A DNA stretch of 7,491 bases, taken from Nitrospinota bacterium. Lineage in GTDB: Bacteria; Nitrospinota; Nitrospinia; Nitrospinales; VA-1. This document shows, piece by piece, positions 1-6,058 of the stretch. A program made the translations under genes and the position numbers. The stretch is taken from the NCBI GenBank assembly GCA_022567815.1, contig JADFGI010000151.1, positions 1 to 7,491 of the forward strand, written 5' to 3'. How positions within the stretch are numbered: position 1 is the stretch's first letter; each line of letters begins with the position of its first letter. The notes beneath the pieces were generated by a model, which was not told the origin of the DNA, made no database searches, and worked only from the letters and a program-made list of their open reading frames with translations.

Positions 1-663
1 GAAACTTTATTTGTGGTGACGGAAAGTGTTTTCAGTATGGATGGGGACCATCCTGACCTTCATCGGTTGGTGGAACTCAAACGCAAAGTGCCTTTTGTTC
101 TTGTACTGGACGAAGCCCACGGAACGGGAGTCTATGGAAAAACCGGCGGGGGATTGGCCGAAGAAATGCACGTGTTGGATGAAGTGGATATTCTTGTTGG
201 TACGCTCGGAAAAGCTCTCGCCAGCGCCGGAGCGTATGTGTTGACATCTTCCGAGGCGGTAGTGCAGACCCTCACCAATGTCGCGGGAGAATATATTTAT
301 TCCACCTTTTTAACGCCCGCCCAGGCCGGGGCCGCTTCTTCAGCGATTGAGGTTATCCGCAACGGAGGGGCTAAACGCAAGGCCCTCAGAACCCTTGCCG
401 GAAATTTCCGCCATCGGTTGGCCGAAATGGGATGGGAATCGAATGATACTGATTCCCCCATCGTCCCTATTGTGGTTGGAGACGCAGACGAAACATTGAA
501 ATTGCGCGACCTGTTATTGGAACATGGAATATTAGTGGGAGCGGTCCGCCCGCCGACGGTTCCACGCGGGACATCACGGTTACGGGTTTCCCTGCATTCT
601 GATGTGACCGAGGCTCAATTGGGCGAATTTCTGGATGTATTGACGCAATGGAAAAACCGTTGA
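1..663 (+). CDS. bioF: 8-amino-7-oxononanoate synthase, 5'-truncated by the window
   Basis: PLP-dependent cytosolic enzyme that condenses pimeloyl-ACP with L-alanine to 8-amino-7-oxononanoate (KAPA), the first ring-assembly step of biotin synthesis. The reading frame is open from base 1, so about 165 N-terminal residues (of roughly 385 in the family) lie outside; 220 residues are visible. Seen here: VTESVFSMDGD near the left edge; DEAHGTGVYG (Asp and His that contact the PLP ring, codons 109-120); GTLGKALASAGAY, whose Lys codon at 211-213 should be the Schiff-base lysine; YIYSTFLTPAQA; and the C-terminal signature AVRPPTVPRGTSRLR. These match E. coli BioF closely in order and spacing, which separates it from 2-amino-3-ketobutyrate CoA ligase (Kbl) and 5-aminolevulinate synthase, the other members of the alpha-oxoamine synthase family. 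The last 16 bases overlap the next gene, consistent with translational coupling in a bio operon. Confidence 0.95.
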   Translation, partial: ETLFVVTESVFSMDGDHPDLHRLVELKRKVPFVLVLDEAHGTGVYGKTGGGLAEEMHVLDEVDILVGTLGKALASAGAYVLTSSEAVVQTLTNVAGEYIYSTFLTPAQAGAASSAIEVIRNGGAKRKALRTLAGNFRHRLAEMGWESNDTDSPIVPIVVGDADETLKLRDLLLEHGILVGAVRPPTVPRGTSRLRVSLHSDVTEAQLGEFLDVLTQWKNR

Positions 664-1304
664 CCATCACCGCCGTTTGCGGGTGGGCTTTGCCGCCGCA
701 ATGGTTCCACGGCTTGATTGAAGATTCCTTCCCTGAAGCAAAAATCAACGTCCTCACCCCTTCCCAACCCAGCGACAATCAGGAAGCGGAGCATCTGTTG
801 AAATCCACAAAAGCGGATTTATACGTCGGATATTCACTGGGAAGCCTATGGCTCATGACTTATCAGGAAATGCTTCCACAAGCATCGGTCAAGGCCCTGC
901 TGGCGCCTGTTCTGGCCTTTAGCCGCGAACGCAATCGGGGTGGTAAAACTGCTGAGACCAAATTAAAATATCTCATCAGAACACTGAAAAGAAATCCGCA
1001 TGACCTTTCCCCTTTGCGGGAATTTTATTCATCCACCGGAATTAATTTTTCCGAATCGTGGTTCAAAAATGTTCCAGACCACAAAACCTTATTGAATGGG
1101 TTGGAGTTTCTGCAAATAGCGCCGGTTCCTCAAATTGAAGTTCAAAAGTTTATCGCCCTGGTTGGGGAAGAGGATGGATTTTTGGATGGAAACGAATTGA
1201 AACGCCATCTTCCGCAACTGGAAATTGTCCCTGATACGGGCCATGCGCCGGGTCCTTTATTGAACCGTCTCGCAAAAATATTGGATATCGCTTCCAATGG
1301 ATAA
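648..1304 (+). CDS. Alpha/beta hydrolase in the biotin operon, candidate pimeloyl-ACP methyl ester esterase (BioH/BioG-type role)
   Basis: A 218-residue alpha/beta hydrolase with a complete apparent triad: nucleophile Ser63 in the elbow GYSLGS, Asp176 in LVGEEDGF, His199 in DTGHAPG. The early CGWALPPQW (residues 11-19) resembles the GWG/GWGM oxyanion-region segment of BioH and BioG. It is shorter than E. coli BioH (256) and close to BioG in length, but the elbow is GYSLG rather than BioG's WSMG, so I do not assign a symbol. It lies between bioF and bioC, overlapping bioF by 16 bases and bioC by 8. BioC needs a partner esterase to remove the methyl group from pimeloyl-ACP methyl ester, and that gene is the most variable in bacterial biotin operons (BioH, BioG, BioK, BioJ, BioV and others). 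The role is inferred from fold plus position. No Shine-Dalgarno is evident before ATG 648, so it probably depends on ribosomes finishing bioF. Confidence 0.75.
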   Translation: MEKPLTITAVCGWALPPQWFHGLIEDSFPEAKINVLTPSQPSDNQEAEHLLKSTKADLYVGYSLGSLWLMTYQEMLPQASVKALLAPVLAFSRERNRGGKTAETKLKYLIRTLKRNPHDLSPLREFYSSTGINFSESWFKNVPDHKTLLNGLEFLQIAPVPQIEVQKFIALVGEEDGFLDGNELKRHLPQLEIVPDTGHAPGPLLNRLAKILDIASNG

Positions 1305-2037
1305 TGAAGACCGCATAATAAAAAGTTTTTCCAAATACGCCAAAAGCTATGACCGGCACGCGGCATTACAAAAAACCATGGCGGAAAGGCTGGCTTCCAT
1401 GTTGCCTGAACAATTTCCGGATTGCGTTACCGAACTGGGATGCGGTACGGGATTGTTCACCCGGCATCTTTTGGCCCGGCCTTTGCGAAAATTGATTCTC
1501 AATGATATTGCGCCCGGCATGATGGATCAGTTGCAGGAAAACATGACCCTGCCGAAAAATACCGAACTGATCGTCGGCAATGCCGGGAAAGTTGAATTTC
1601 TCTCCACGGATTTGATAGCCGCCAATGCGGTCTTTCAATGGTTTGCCGATCCCAGGAAAACTTTAAACCATCTGGTCAAATATCTTAATTCCGGTGGCCT
1701 TCTGATTTTCAGCACCTTTGGTCCGGAGACACTGAAGGAATTTCGGGAAACAGCTTGCATGGAAAGTCCCGCAACCCTGTTCTCGCATCGACAATGGGAA
1801 ACGATGATTCAACAGGCGGGGTTGACGGTGAAAGAATCTCACACGGAGTTTAGAAAAAGTTTTTTCCCAAGCACAAGGGCCCTCATACGAAATTTGCAAC
1901 AGATCGGAGCGGCTCCATTTCCCCTGCTAAAATCAGGCGGATTGAGAAAATTGATTCGCGCTTACGATGAAAACTTCTCAACGGAACAAGGGGTTTATGT
2001 CACCTGGGAATTGCTCTATTTTTCGGCGGTTCGTTGA
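1297..2037 (+). CDS. bioC: Malonyl-ACP O-methyltransferase
   Basis: SAM-dependent methyltransferase that caps malonyl-ACP as a methyl ester so that fatty acid synthase can elongate it to pimeloyl-ACP methyl ester, the start of biotin synthesis. It has 246 residues (E. coli BioC 251), so it looks complete. Diagnostic features: the N-terminal FSKYAKSYDRHAALQ (11-25); SAM motif I ELGCGTG (46-52); NDIAPGM (69-75), equivalent to the acidic ribose-binding loop; NAVFQWFADP (110-119); and the BioC hallmark FSTFGPETLKEFRE (138-151), followed by FFPSTRALIRNLQQIGA. The FGPETL segment separates it from generic Methyltransf_11 proteins. The start overlaps the upstream hydrolase by 8 bases and there is no clear Shine-Dalgarno, so it is probably translationally coupled. 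It is the last bio gene on this side; only repeats follow. Confidence 0.95.
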   Translation: MDNEDRIIKSFSKYAKSYDRHAALQKTMAERLASMLPEQFPDCVTELGCGTGLFTRHLLARPLRKLILNDIAPGMMDQLQENMTLPKNTELIVGNAGKVEFLSTDLIAANAVFQWFADPRKTLNHLVKYLNSGGLLIFSTFGPETLKEFRETACMESPATLFSHRQWETMIQQAGLTVKESHTEFRKSFFPSTRALIRNLQQIGAAPFPLLKSGGLRKLIRAYDENFSTEQGVYVTWELLYFSAVR

Positions 2038-2060
2038 TTCCCACCAGTGGGCTTTATTCC

Positions 2061-2137
2061 CCGCTCCGCAACGCGATGACTCCTCCGCAGAGATAGCCTG
2101 GATTGCTTCGTCACTATGTTCCTCGCAACGACGGGAT
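2061..2137. repeat. Degenerate half-copies of the palindromic repeat, just after bioC
   Basis: Two decayed right arms lie in tandem. Bases 2101-2134 (GATTGCTTCGTCAC...CTCGCAACGACGGG) match the right half of the copies at 2243-2362 and 6059-6137. Bases 2064-2080 (ctccgcaacgcgatgac) resemble the same arm with a 2-base gap. The matching left arm is missing, and the following 2140-2156 segment (CACAGGTCTCCTTTAA) resembles the tail after the copy near 6150. I see no coding potential between bioC and 2404; the whole 367-base gap is repeat material. Confidence 0.65.
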
Positions 2138-2169
2138 AGCCACAGGTCTCCTTTAATAAGGCGGGAAAC

Positions 2170-2404
2170 CTGCTCCCCCTTCCACGAAGAGAGCTTTGCG
2201 TAAGTGGAGAATCTTCATGAAGTCCACCTTTAACCTATCCTATACGTCGTCGCGAGCCGCAAAGCGGCGTGGCGATCCAGAGTCTCTGGATTTACCCCTT
2301 GCGGGGCACGAAGGCTAGGGAATATTATCACGGCTTCGTCGCTAACGCTTCTCGCAACGACGGGTCGTGCAAAGATTTTCTTAAAAAAGGGAGAAGGGGA
2401 TTTT
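2170..2404. repeat. Nested palindromic repeat, copy A (most complete copy)
   Basis: From outside in: a degraded left outer arm ending in GAGAGCTTTGCGTAAGT (2189-2205); a linker to 2242; the left core arm CGTCGTCGCGAG (2245-2256); a 5 bp hairpin GCCGC-AAA-GCGGC (2256-2268); the central palindrome ATCCAGAG-T-CTCTGGAT (2275-2291, 8 bp arms); an insert of about 40 bases absent from the copy at 6059; the right core arm GGCTTCGTCGCTAACG...CTCGCAACGACG (2332-2362); and a right outer arm GCAAAG...GGGGATTTT (2369-2404). The last base touches the stop codon of the minus-strand methyltransferase. The design (no ORF, imperfect inverted arms, intergenic, repeated) fits a MITE- or REP-like element mobilised in trans; which transposase would act is unknown. 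Confidence 0.75.
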
Positions 2405-3385
2405 CTATTTCTTCACCGCTTCAATCAAGCTGGAGCCCTCAACCAGAGGAAATCTTTTGAAGGAACCGAATCCAGTGGATTTAAGTAACGCTTCGGTCTC
2501 TTTAAACGTGTAGGTTTTTCCTGTGGCCGTGAACATCAGCATGGTCAGGGAAAATAAAGCGGCATCATAAGGTTCTGTCATGTTTTCACGAAGGAAAAGG
2601 TCCAATAGAATAAATCGTCCCCCTTGGACCAGAGAGCGGTGAATTTTTTTAAACAACGTTTTATTTTCTTTGGGATTATATATGTGCAGAACGTTGGAAA
2701 AGAAAATGGTGTCGAAGGCCTTTCCGTAATCCGTTTGGAAAAGGTCGCCCTCAAGAAAATCGAATCTGGAGAATACCCTGGAGGGAGCAAGAATTTCTTT
2801 GGCTACTTCAAGCGTCACCTTTCGGTCAAACAAGGTGGCGGTTGCATTTTGGTCCTTGCGCAGGATGGCCTCGCTATAAGAACCGGGGCCTCCTGCCAGA
2901 TCAAGCAAACGCCCTACGGGTTTGCGGGCGACGACTGCCGCTACTTTACCTGAATACAATTCACTGCGTTCGTGCATGGCATGAGTGAAAAACCACCTGA
3001 ACTCGGGATCATCCTCGCCCTCATGCTGAGACGGGTCCCGCCCGTTTTTCAGGGTCTCCAGTAAATTGGCCCATTCCTTGCGGTCTTCCTGACGGAGTCT
3101 AACCAAGCCCTTTTTATAATGGGGACTGGTTTCACATAAATGTTTGTATGTCTCAGGGGTATTTTTAAATAGCCTGTTTTTCTTGGAAAGAGCTCCCATG
3201 GCAACTAGGGCATTGAGTAAGTTTTCCGTTTCCAGAGGCTGGCTACAGGCTCTTTTGGCAATGGCTTGCGCTGAAAGGAGTTTTTTGTCCAGGATAGAAA
3301 AAACCTTCAATTCCAAAGCCGCAAGTAGAATATGCGCTTCTTCGAGTTGATCGATTTTTTGAATGATCTGATCAAATTTAAGCAT
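2405..3385 (-). CDS. SAM-dependent O-methyltransferase, dimerisation plus Methyltransf_2-like domain, substrate unknown
   Basis: A 326-residue protein with the two-domain layout of acetylserotonin/hydroxyneurosporene-type methyltransferases. Residues 1-85 form a helical, winged-helix-like dimerisation domain (HILLAALELKVFSIL; ENLLNALVAMGALSKKNRLFKNT). Residues 140-326 form a Rossmann methyltransferase with motif I LLDLAGGPGSYSEA (160-173), LFDRKVTLEVAKE (185-197), EGDLF (212-216), SNVLHIYNPKEN (230-241) and LVQGGRFILLDLFL (252-265). His234 aligns with the catalytic base of plant and bacterial O-methyltransferases of this family (usual context LHDW), though the following Asp-Trp is not conserved. 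Family members act on phenolics, carotenoids, chlorophyll precursors or antibiotics; nothing nearby names the substrate. ATG 3385 is chosen because the domain begins there and no later Met precedes it. There is no Shine-Dalgarno, and a terminator hairpin ends 12 bases upstream. Confidence 0.8.
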   Translation of the reverse strand: MLKFDQIIQKIDQLEEAHILLAALELKVFSILDKKLLSAQAIAKRACSQPLETENLLNALVAMGALSKKNRLFKNTPETYKHLCETSPHYKKGLVRLRQEDRKEWANLLETLKNGRDPSQHEGEDDPEFRWFFTHAMHERSELYSGKVAAVVARKPVGRLLDLAGGPGSYSEAILRKDQNATATLFDRKVTLEVAKEILAPSRVFSRFDFLEGDLFQTDYGKAFDTIFFSNVLHIYNPKENKTLFKKIHRSLVQGGRFILLDLFLRENMTEPYDAALFSLTMLMFTATGKTYTFKETEALLKSTGFGSFKRFPLVEGSSLIEAVKK

Positions 3386-3390
3386 GAGGA

Positions 3391-3480
3391 TTTCAGGAAA
3401 AAAAATACCGGGTCTATAAGAAGGCCCGGTATCTCTTTGGTTGCCACCAAGATTCAGGAACTCTAAATCGGCTCCTGAAA
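3391..3480 (-). promoter_or_regulatory. Structured leader of the methyltransferase, possible attenuator
   Basis: Read on the minus strand, three hairpins precede the ATG. H1 pairs 3471-3479 with 3453-3461 (TTCAGGA/TCCTGAA plus a wobble and a C-G pair). H2 pairs 3446-3450 with 3437-3441 (TTGGT-GGCA-ACCAA). H3 is the terminator at 3405-3432. The octamer TCCTGAAA recurs after the terminator (3391-3398), so the 5' arm of H1 (3473-3480) has two mutually exclusive partners. This could be an attenuator or metabolite-sensing leader. It could equally be the 3' end of the thioredoxin operon with a decayed repeat. I do not recognise a known riboswitch class. Confidence 0.35.
3398..3432 (-). terminator. 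Rho-independent terminator, minus strand
   Basis: On the minus strand ATACCGGGCC pairs with GACCCGGTAT (3423-3432 with 3405-3414, one G-T wobble, 8-base loop), followed at once by a run of eight T (3405 down to 3398, the first shared with the stem). The GC-rich stem and T tract are a textbook intrinsic terminator in this direction only; the plus-strand side has no T run. It lies 105 bases after the stop of the thioredoxin-like gene and 12 bases before the methyltransferase ATG. Confidence 0.85.
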
Positions 3481-3497
3481 ATTTCTTTGTATTTAAT

Positions 3498-3527
3498 AAA
3501 CTACAATTTTATGGGTTGCGTTGTCAA
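3498..3527 (-). promoter_or_regulatory. Possible sigma-70 promoter for the methyltransferase leader
   Basis: Minus-strand TTGACA (3522-3527, perfect -35) is followed after 18 bases by TAGTTT (3498-3503, 3 of 6 matches to the -10 consensus). It begins 9 bases after the stop of the upstream gene. A start near 3490 would give a leader of about 105 bases that contains all three hairpins. The weak -10 keeps confidence low. Confidence 0.35.
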
Positions 3528-3536
3528 CCTAAAGCA

Positions 3537-4193
3537 TCACTCATCGAGTAAAAGTTTTACTTTTTCCTGCAAACCCTGGTCCGATCCAAAGAGTTTATGC
3601 CTTAAAATTCCTTTTTTATCGATGAGGATCGATGACGGCGTTCCGCGTAATTCATAAGTCTCGAACGTTTGCGCGGAATATGTTTTCTGCTTCAAGTAAG
3701 TTTTGACCTGTTGGGCGATCATTCCCTGGGTTTTTGCGGGAAGGGAATCGAATGTGTCGAAGTCCCGCCGAATTATTTTTTGAATATTTTCTTCGGAGAC
3801 ATCTTCCGTATTTTTTTTCAATTGATCCCAGCTAACGGGAAATGAAATTGGATATTCCAGTCGGTTGGCGTTCAATAAAGCGGAACGGTTCATTGCTTCC
3901 AAAGTATCTCCGATCACTTCCCCTGTTCTCAGCAAGGTTTTCAGGTTTTCCAGATTGTTTTTATCGAAGTCTTCGAATGCGGTGGCCAATCCCCAAACCA
4001 CTAAAGGCTGGCTCTGGTATTGGTTGTAGATTTCGATCACTTCAGGGAATCCATGAATGAAACAGCCGGGGCAATTCACCTGAAACACTTCGATTAAAAT
4101 TACCTTCCCTTCCTCCTTCGCAATACTGGATGGTTCGCCCTGCACCCATGCTTCCACTATCAACTCAGGAGCTTTCTCGTCAACTCGTGACAT
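3537..4193 (-). CDS. Thioredoxin-fold (TlpA/redoxin-like) protein with CPGC motif
   Basis: A 218-residue protein with a redoxin-like opening (VDEKAPELIVEAWVQGEP), strand VILIEVFQVNCPGCF carrying a CxxC pair at Cys41-Cys44, and a C-terminal RGTPSSILIDKKG with cis-Pro186, the standard thioredoxin active-site partner. Between them lies a helical stretch of about 110 residues, longer than in thioredoxin or typical TlpA. The motif is CPGC rather than WCPPC/WCGPC. No signal peptide or transmembrane segment is visible from ATG 4193, so a cytoplasmic thiol-disulfide role is likely; a Sec-exported form would need an upstream start inside the lipoprotein gene. It overlaps that gene by 14 bases and is followed by the terminator at 3398-3432, so the two form one operon. 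Partner and substrate are not known. Confidence 0.75.
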   Translation of the reverse strand: MSRVDEKAPELIVEAWVQGEPSSIAKEEGKVILIEVFQVNCPGCFIHGFPEVIEIYNQYQSQPLVVWGLATAFEDFDKNNLENLKTLLRTGEVIGDTLEAMNRSALLNANRLEYPISFPVSWDQLKKNTEDVSEENIQKIIRRDFDTFDSLPAKTQGMIAQQVKTYLKQKTYSAQTFETYELRGTPSSILIDKKGILRHKLFGSDQGLQEKVKLLLDE

Positions 4194-5016
4194 ACACCGT
4201 TTCCCCCTGAATCTTGTTCAGCATGAGGTTGATCATTTTTCGGATGTTTTGCGGCGGGTTTTTTTTCAGGGCCTCATTCAAAATAAAAACCGCGCGGCTT
4301 TTTTCACCTTTTAGATTGTGTATCATTCCCAGCATGACATGTGACATATACCATTTGTCTCCCTTGGGATAATATTTCCTGATGGCGTTCAGCTGTTTAA
4401 TGGCTTGCGAATATTTTCTCATTTTGTAATAAGCCGTGGCCAGCCCAAAATGGATGTTGTCTTTTAAATCCACTGGAGGATTGTTTTGCAACGCCACATT
4501 AAACTTATGCATGCTTTGCTTGAATCGGCCATCCCTTAATAATCGAATGGCCGCTGTGTAAACTTTTCGGGGAAATACTTTTATTTTTGGCCGATGCCTC
4601 ATGGCCGTAAGAGTGGTAAATCTTGTTTTTAAAATTTTCCGGCCAAGGTTGAGTTTGGCCAATTCATGTTTCAATTGTTCCTGCTGGAGTTTTTTAAATT
4701 TTATCCGCGCCAGAAAATCAGCTTTAAATGATTCCGTATCAGTTATAACCTGCTTCATTTTGGAATCGAAGACATGGGTTTGCTGGTCGATCCCCTGGTT
4801 TTTCAAGGAAAGAATTTCGATATCCCTGGAAAGACTGTCCAACATTTCCTGACGGGTTTTTCGCAGGCTCAGCTCATGCTCATCCGGAGGACTCCACATA
4901 TACATTTCGACGGATTTTCCGGTATTTTTATCACTAGCCTTGGATGGCGCGGTGGAACAAGCGCCCGAGAAAAATATCAACCCCATCAGCAGGGAAATAG
5001 TGAAATATTTTTTCAT
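4180..5016 (-). CDS. Outer-membrane-type lipoprotein with coiled coil and TPR repeats
   Basis: A 278-residue protein starting with a lipoprotein signal (Lys2-Lys3, hydrophobic 4-16, lipobox SGAC with Cys20). Ser at -3 is unusual, since Leu is the norm. The residue after Cys is Ser, not Asp, which suggests sorting to the outer membrane. Residues about 45-130 are charged and heptad-like (RQEMLDSLSRDIEIL; KLQQEQLKHELAKLNLGRK), a probable coiled coil. Residues about 151-255 hold three TPR-like helical pairs (AAIRLLRDGRFKQSMHKFNVAL; FGLATAYYKMRKYSQAIKQLN; SHVMLGMIHNLKGEKSRAVFILNEAL). Coiled coil plus TPR behind an envelope anchor recalls CpoB/YbgF and YfiO-type scaffolds, but it is not one I can name. 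It is first in a two-gene operon with the thioredoxin-like gene. Confidence 0.8.
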   Translation of the reverse strand: MKKYFTISLLMGLIFFSGACSTAPSKASDKNTGKSVEMYMWSPPDEHELSLRKTRQEMLDSLSRDIEILSLKNQGIDQQTHVFDSKMKQVITDTESFKADFLARIKFKKLQQEQLKHELAKLNLGRKILKTRFTTLTAMRHRPKIKVFPRKVYTAAIRLLRDGRFKQSMHKFNVALQNNPPVDLKDNIHFGLATAYYKMRKYSQAIKQLNAIRKYYPKGDKWYMSHVMLGMIHNLKGEKSRAVFILNEALKKNPPQNIRKMINLMLNKIQGETVYVTS

Positions 5017-5034
5017 TTAAGTTAAATTGATACT

Positions 5035-5040
5035 TATAAT
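5035..5040 (+). promoter_or_regulatory. Possible -10 box for the J-domain gene
   Basis: A perfect TATAAT lies 56 bases before the J-protein ATG. The matching -35 position (5012-5017, TTCATT) is weak, 3 of 6. No CIRCE element (TTAGCACTC/GAGTGCTAA) is present, so no HrcA-type heat-shock control can be claimed. Confidence 0.3.
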
Positions 5041-5053
5041 TGTAGATTTATTC

Positions 5054-5082
5054 ATTCTATCTTAAATCCCTTTAATTATCAA
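5054..5082 (-). promoter_or_regulatory. Sigma-70-type promoter for the lipoprotein/thioredoxin operon
   Basis: On the minus strand TTGATA (5077-5082, 5 of 6 consensus) and TAGAAT (5054-5059, 5 of 6) are separated by exactly 17 bases. Transcription would start near 5047, leaving a leader of about 30 bases before ATG 5016. The region is AT-rich. Confidence 0.6.
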
Positions 5083-5096
5083 CAAGTTAGAGCATT

Positions 5097-6026
5097 ATGG
5101 AAGATTATTACACCCTTCTGGGCATAGACCGCCAGGCTTCTGAGGATCAAATTAAAAAGTCCTACAGAAAAATGGCGATGAAGTATCATCCGGACCGCAA
5201 CAAGAACAATCCCAGGGCGGAAGAACAATTTAAAAAAATCTCCGAAGCCTATGCGGTTCTAAGCGATGCCGAGAAAAGAAAACAATACGACCGCTTTGGC
5301 GCCGATGGGTTCAGGCAAAAGTTTTCCCAGGAAGATATTTTCCGCAATTTTAATGCCGACGAAATATTCGAGAAATTCGGATTCAAATTTCAAGGCGGCG
5401 GCGATACTTTTCAGGGAATCCACGAAATGTTCTCCGGCGGTGGAGGGTTCGGTCAAAAATTTGGTGACATTTTCGCAGGCCAGCAAGGGAGGAGGCCGCA
5501 ATCCCAAAAAGGCGATGACATGGAGACCAGCCTGCCCGTCACTTTTGAAGAAGCCGCCCTGGGAGCCGAAAAAAGGATTATTATCCAGACTGCGGGAAAG
5601 CGCGAAGAAACTACGATCAAGATTCCTCCCGGTATGGGCAATGGCAAGAAGTTGCGCTTGCGCGGGAAAGGGTATCCCAGCCGGTTGGGCGGAAAACCGG
5701 GGGATTTATATATTAAAATCCGGGTAGAGCCGCATCCCATTTTTCACAGGGAAGGCGACGACATCGTGGTAGATCTGGAAATCAGCCTGACCGATGCCCT
5801 GCTGGGTACGGTAAAAGAAGTTCCGACTTTAACCAGTCCCAAAAACCTGAAAATCCCCCCCGGAACCCAGAGCCATTCCAAGCTGAGATTGAAGGGATTG
5901 GGTGTTCCTCACGGCTCCGGAAACCGGAAAGGCGATCAACTGGTGCGCATCTTGATAAAATTTCCCAGGGAATTGACGGAAGAGCAACGGGAAATGGTTC
6001 TCGCCCTGAAGGAACAGGGGCTATAA
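5097..6026 (+). CDS. cbpA: Class II (CbpA-type) J-domain co-chaperone
   Basis: A 309-residue cytosolic Hsp40 that would deliver clients to DnaK and stimulate its ATPase. The J domain is residues 3-68, with HPD at 31-33 and the helix IV motif KRKQYDRFG. A Gly/Phe region (about 72-135) follows, with three DIF/EIF motifs (D80-F82, E89-F91, D124-F126) of the kind that regulate J-domain access in DnaJ. There is no CxxCxGxG zinc-finger repeat, so it is not DnaJ itself. Two C-terminal beta domains follow (about 138-215 and 216-300), with IPPGMGNGKKLRLRGKGYP and IPPGTQSHSKLRLKGLG, both CbpA/DnaJ signatures. Length matches E. coli CbpA (306). The symbol is by family; DNA binding and CbpM partnership known for E. 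coli CbpA are not implied. It stands alone: dnaK and grpE are not adjacent, and the lipoprotein gene is divergent. Confidence 0.88.
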   Translation: MEDYYTLLGIDRQASEDQIKKSYRKMAMKYHPDRNKNNPRAEEQFKKISEAYAVLSDAEKRKQYDRFGADGFRQKFSQEDIFRNFNADEIFEKFGFKFQGGGDTFQGIHEMFSGGGGFGQKFGDIFAGQQGRRPQSQKGDDMETSLPVTFEEAALGAEKRIIIQTAGKREETTIKIPPGMGNGKKLRLRGKGYPSRLGGKPGDLYIKIRVEPHPIFHREGDDIVVDLEISLTDALLGTVKEVPTLTSPKNLKIPPGTQSHSKLRLKGLGVPHGSGNRKGDQLVRILIKFPRELTEEQREMVLALKEQGL

Positions 6027-6058
6027 TGGCAGGTAGTGGAAAAAATGTTTTCATTACT

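Noticed and set aside
2040..2058. Short hairpin CCCA-CCAG-TGGG followed by CTTTATT just after bioC
   Set aside because: Only a 4 bp stem (5 bp would leave a 2-base loop) and a broken T tract; too weak to call a terminator.
2061..2404. Repeats as a possible CRISPR array
   Set aside because: Units are long, palindromic and diverged, with no regular spacers of constant length and no cas genes in the window.
1967..2460. Open frames of 60-80 codons across the bioC 3' end and the repeat region
   Set aside because: They run through palindromic repeats, have no start context, and give Ser/Arg-rich low-information peptides; repeat shadows, not genes.
3391..3480. SAM riboswitch upstream of the methyltransferase
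   Set aside because: GGCAACC-like bases occur in the small hairpin H2, but the four-way junction and conserved core of SAM-I, or the pseudoknot of SAM-II, could not be built.
5097..6026. Calling this gene dnaJ
   Set aside because: No CxxCxGxG zinc-finger repeats, and the length matches CbpA-type class II proteins.
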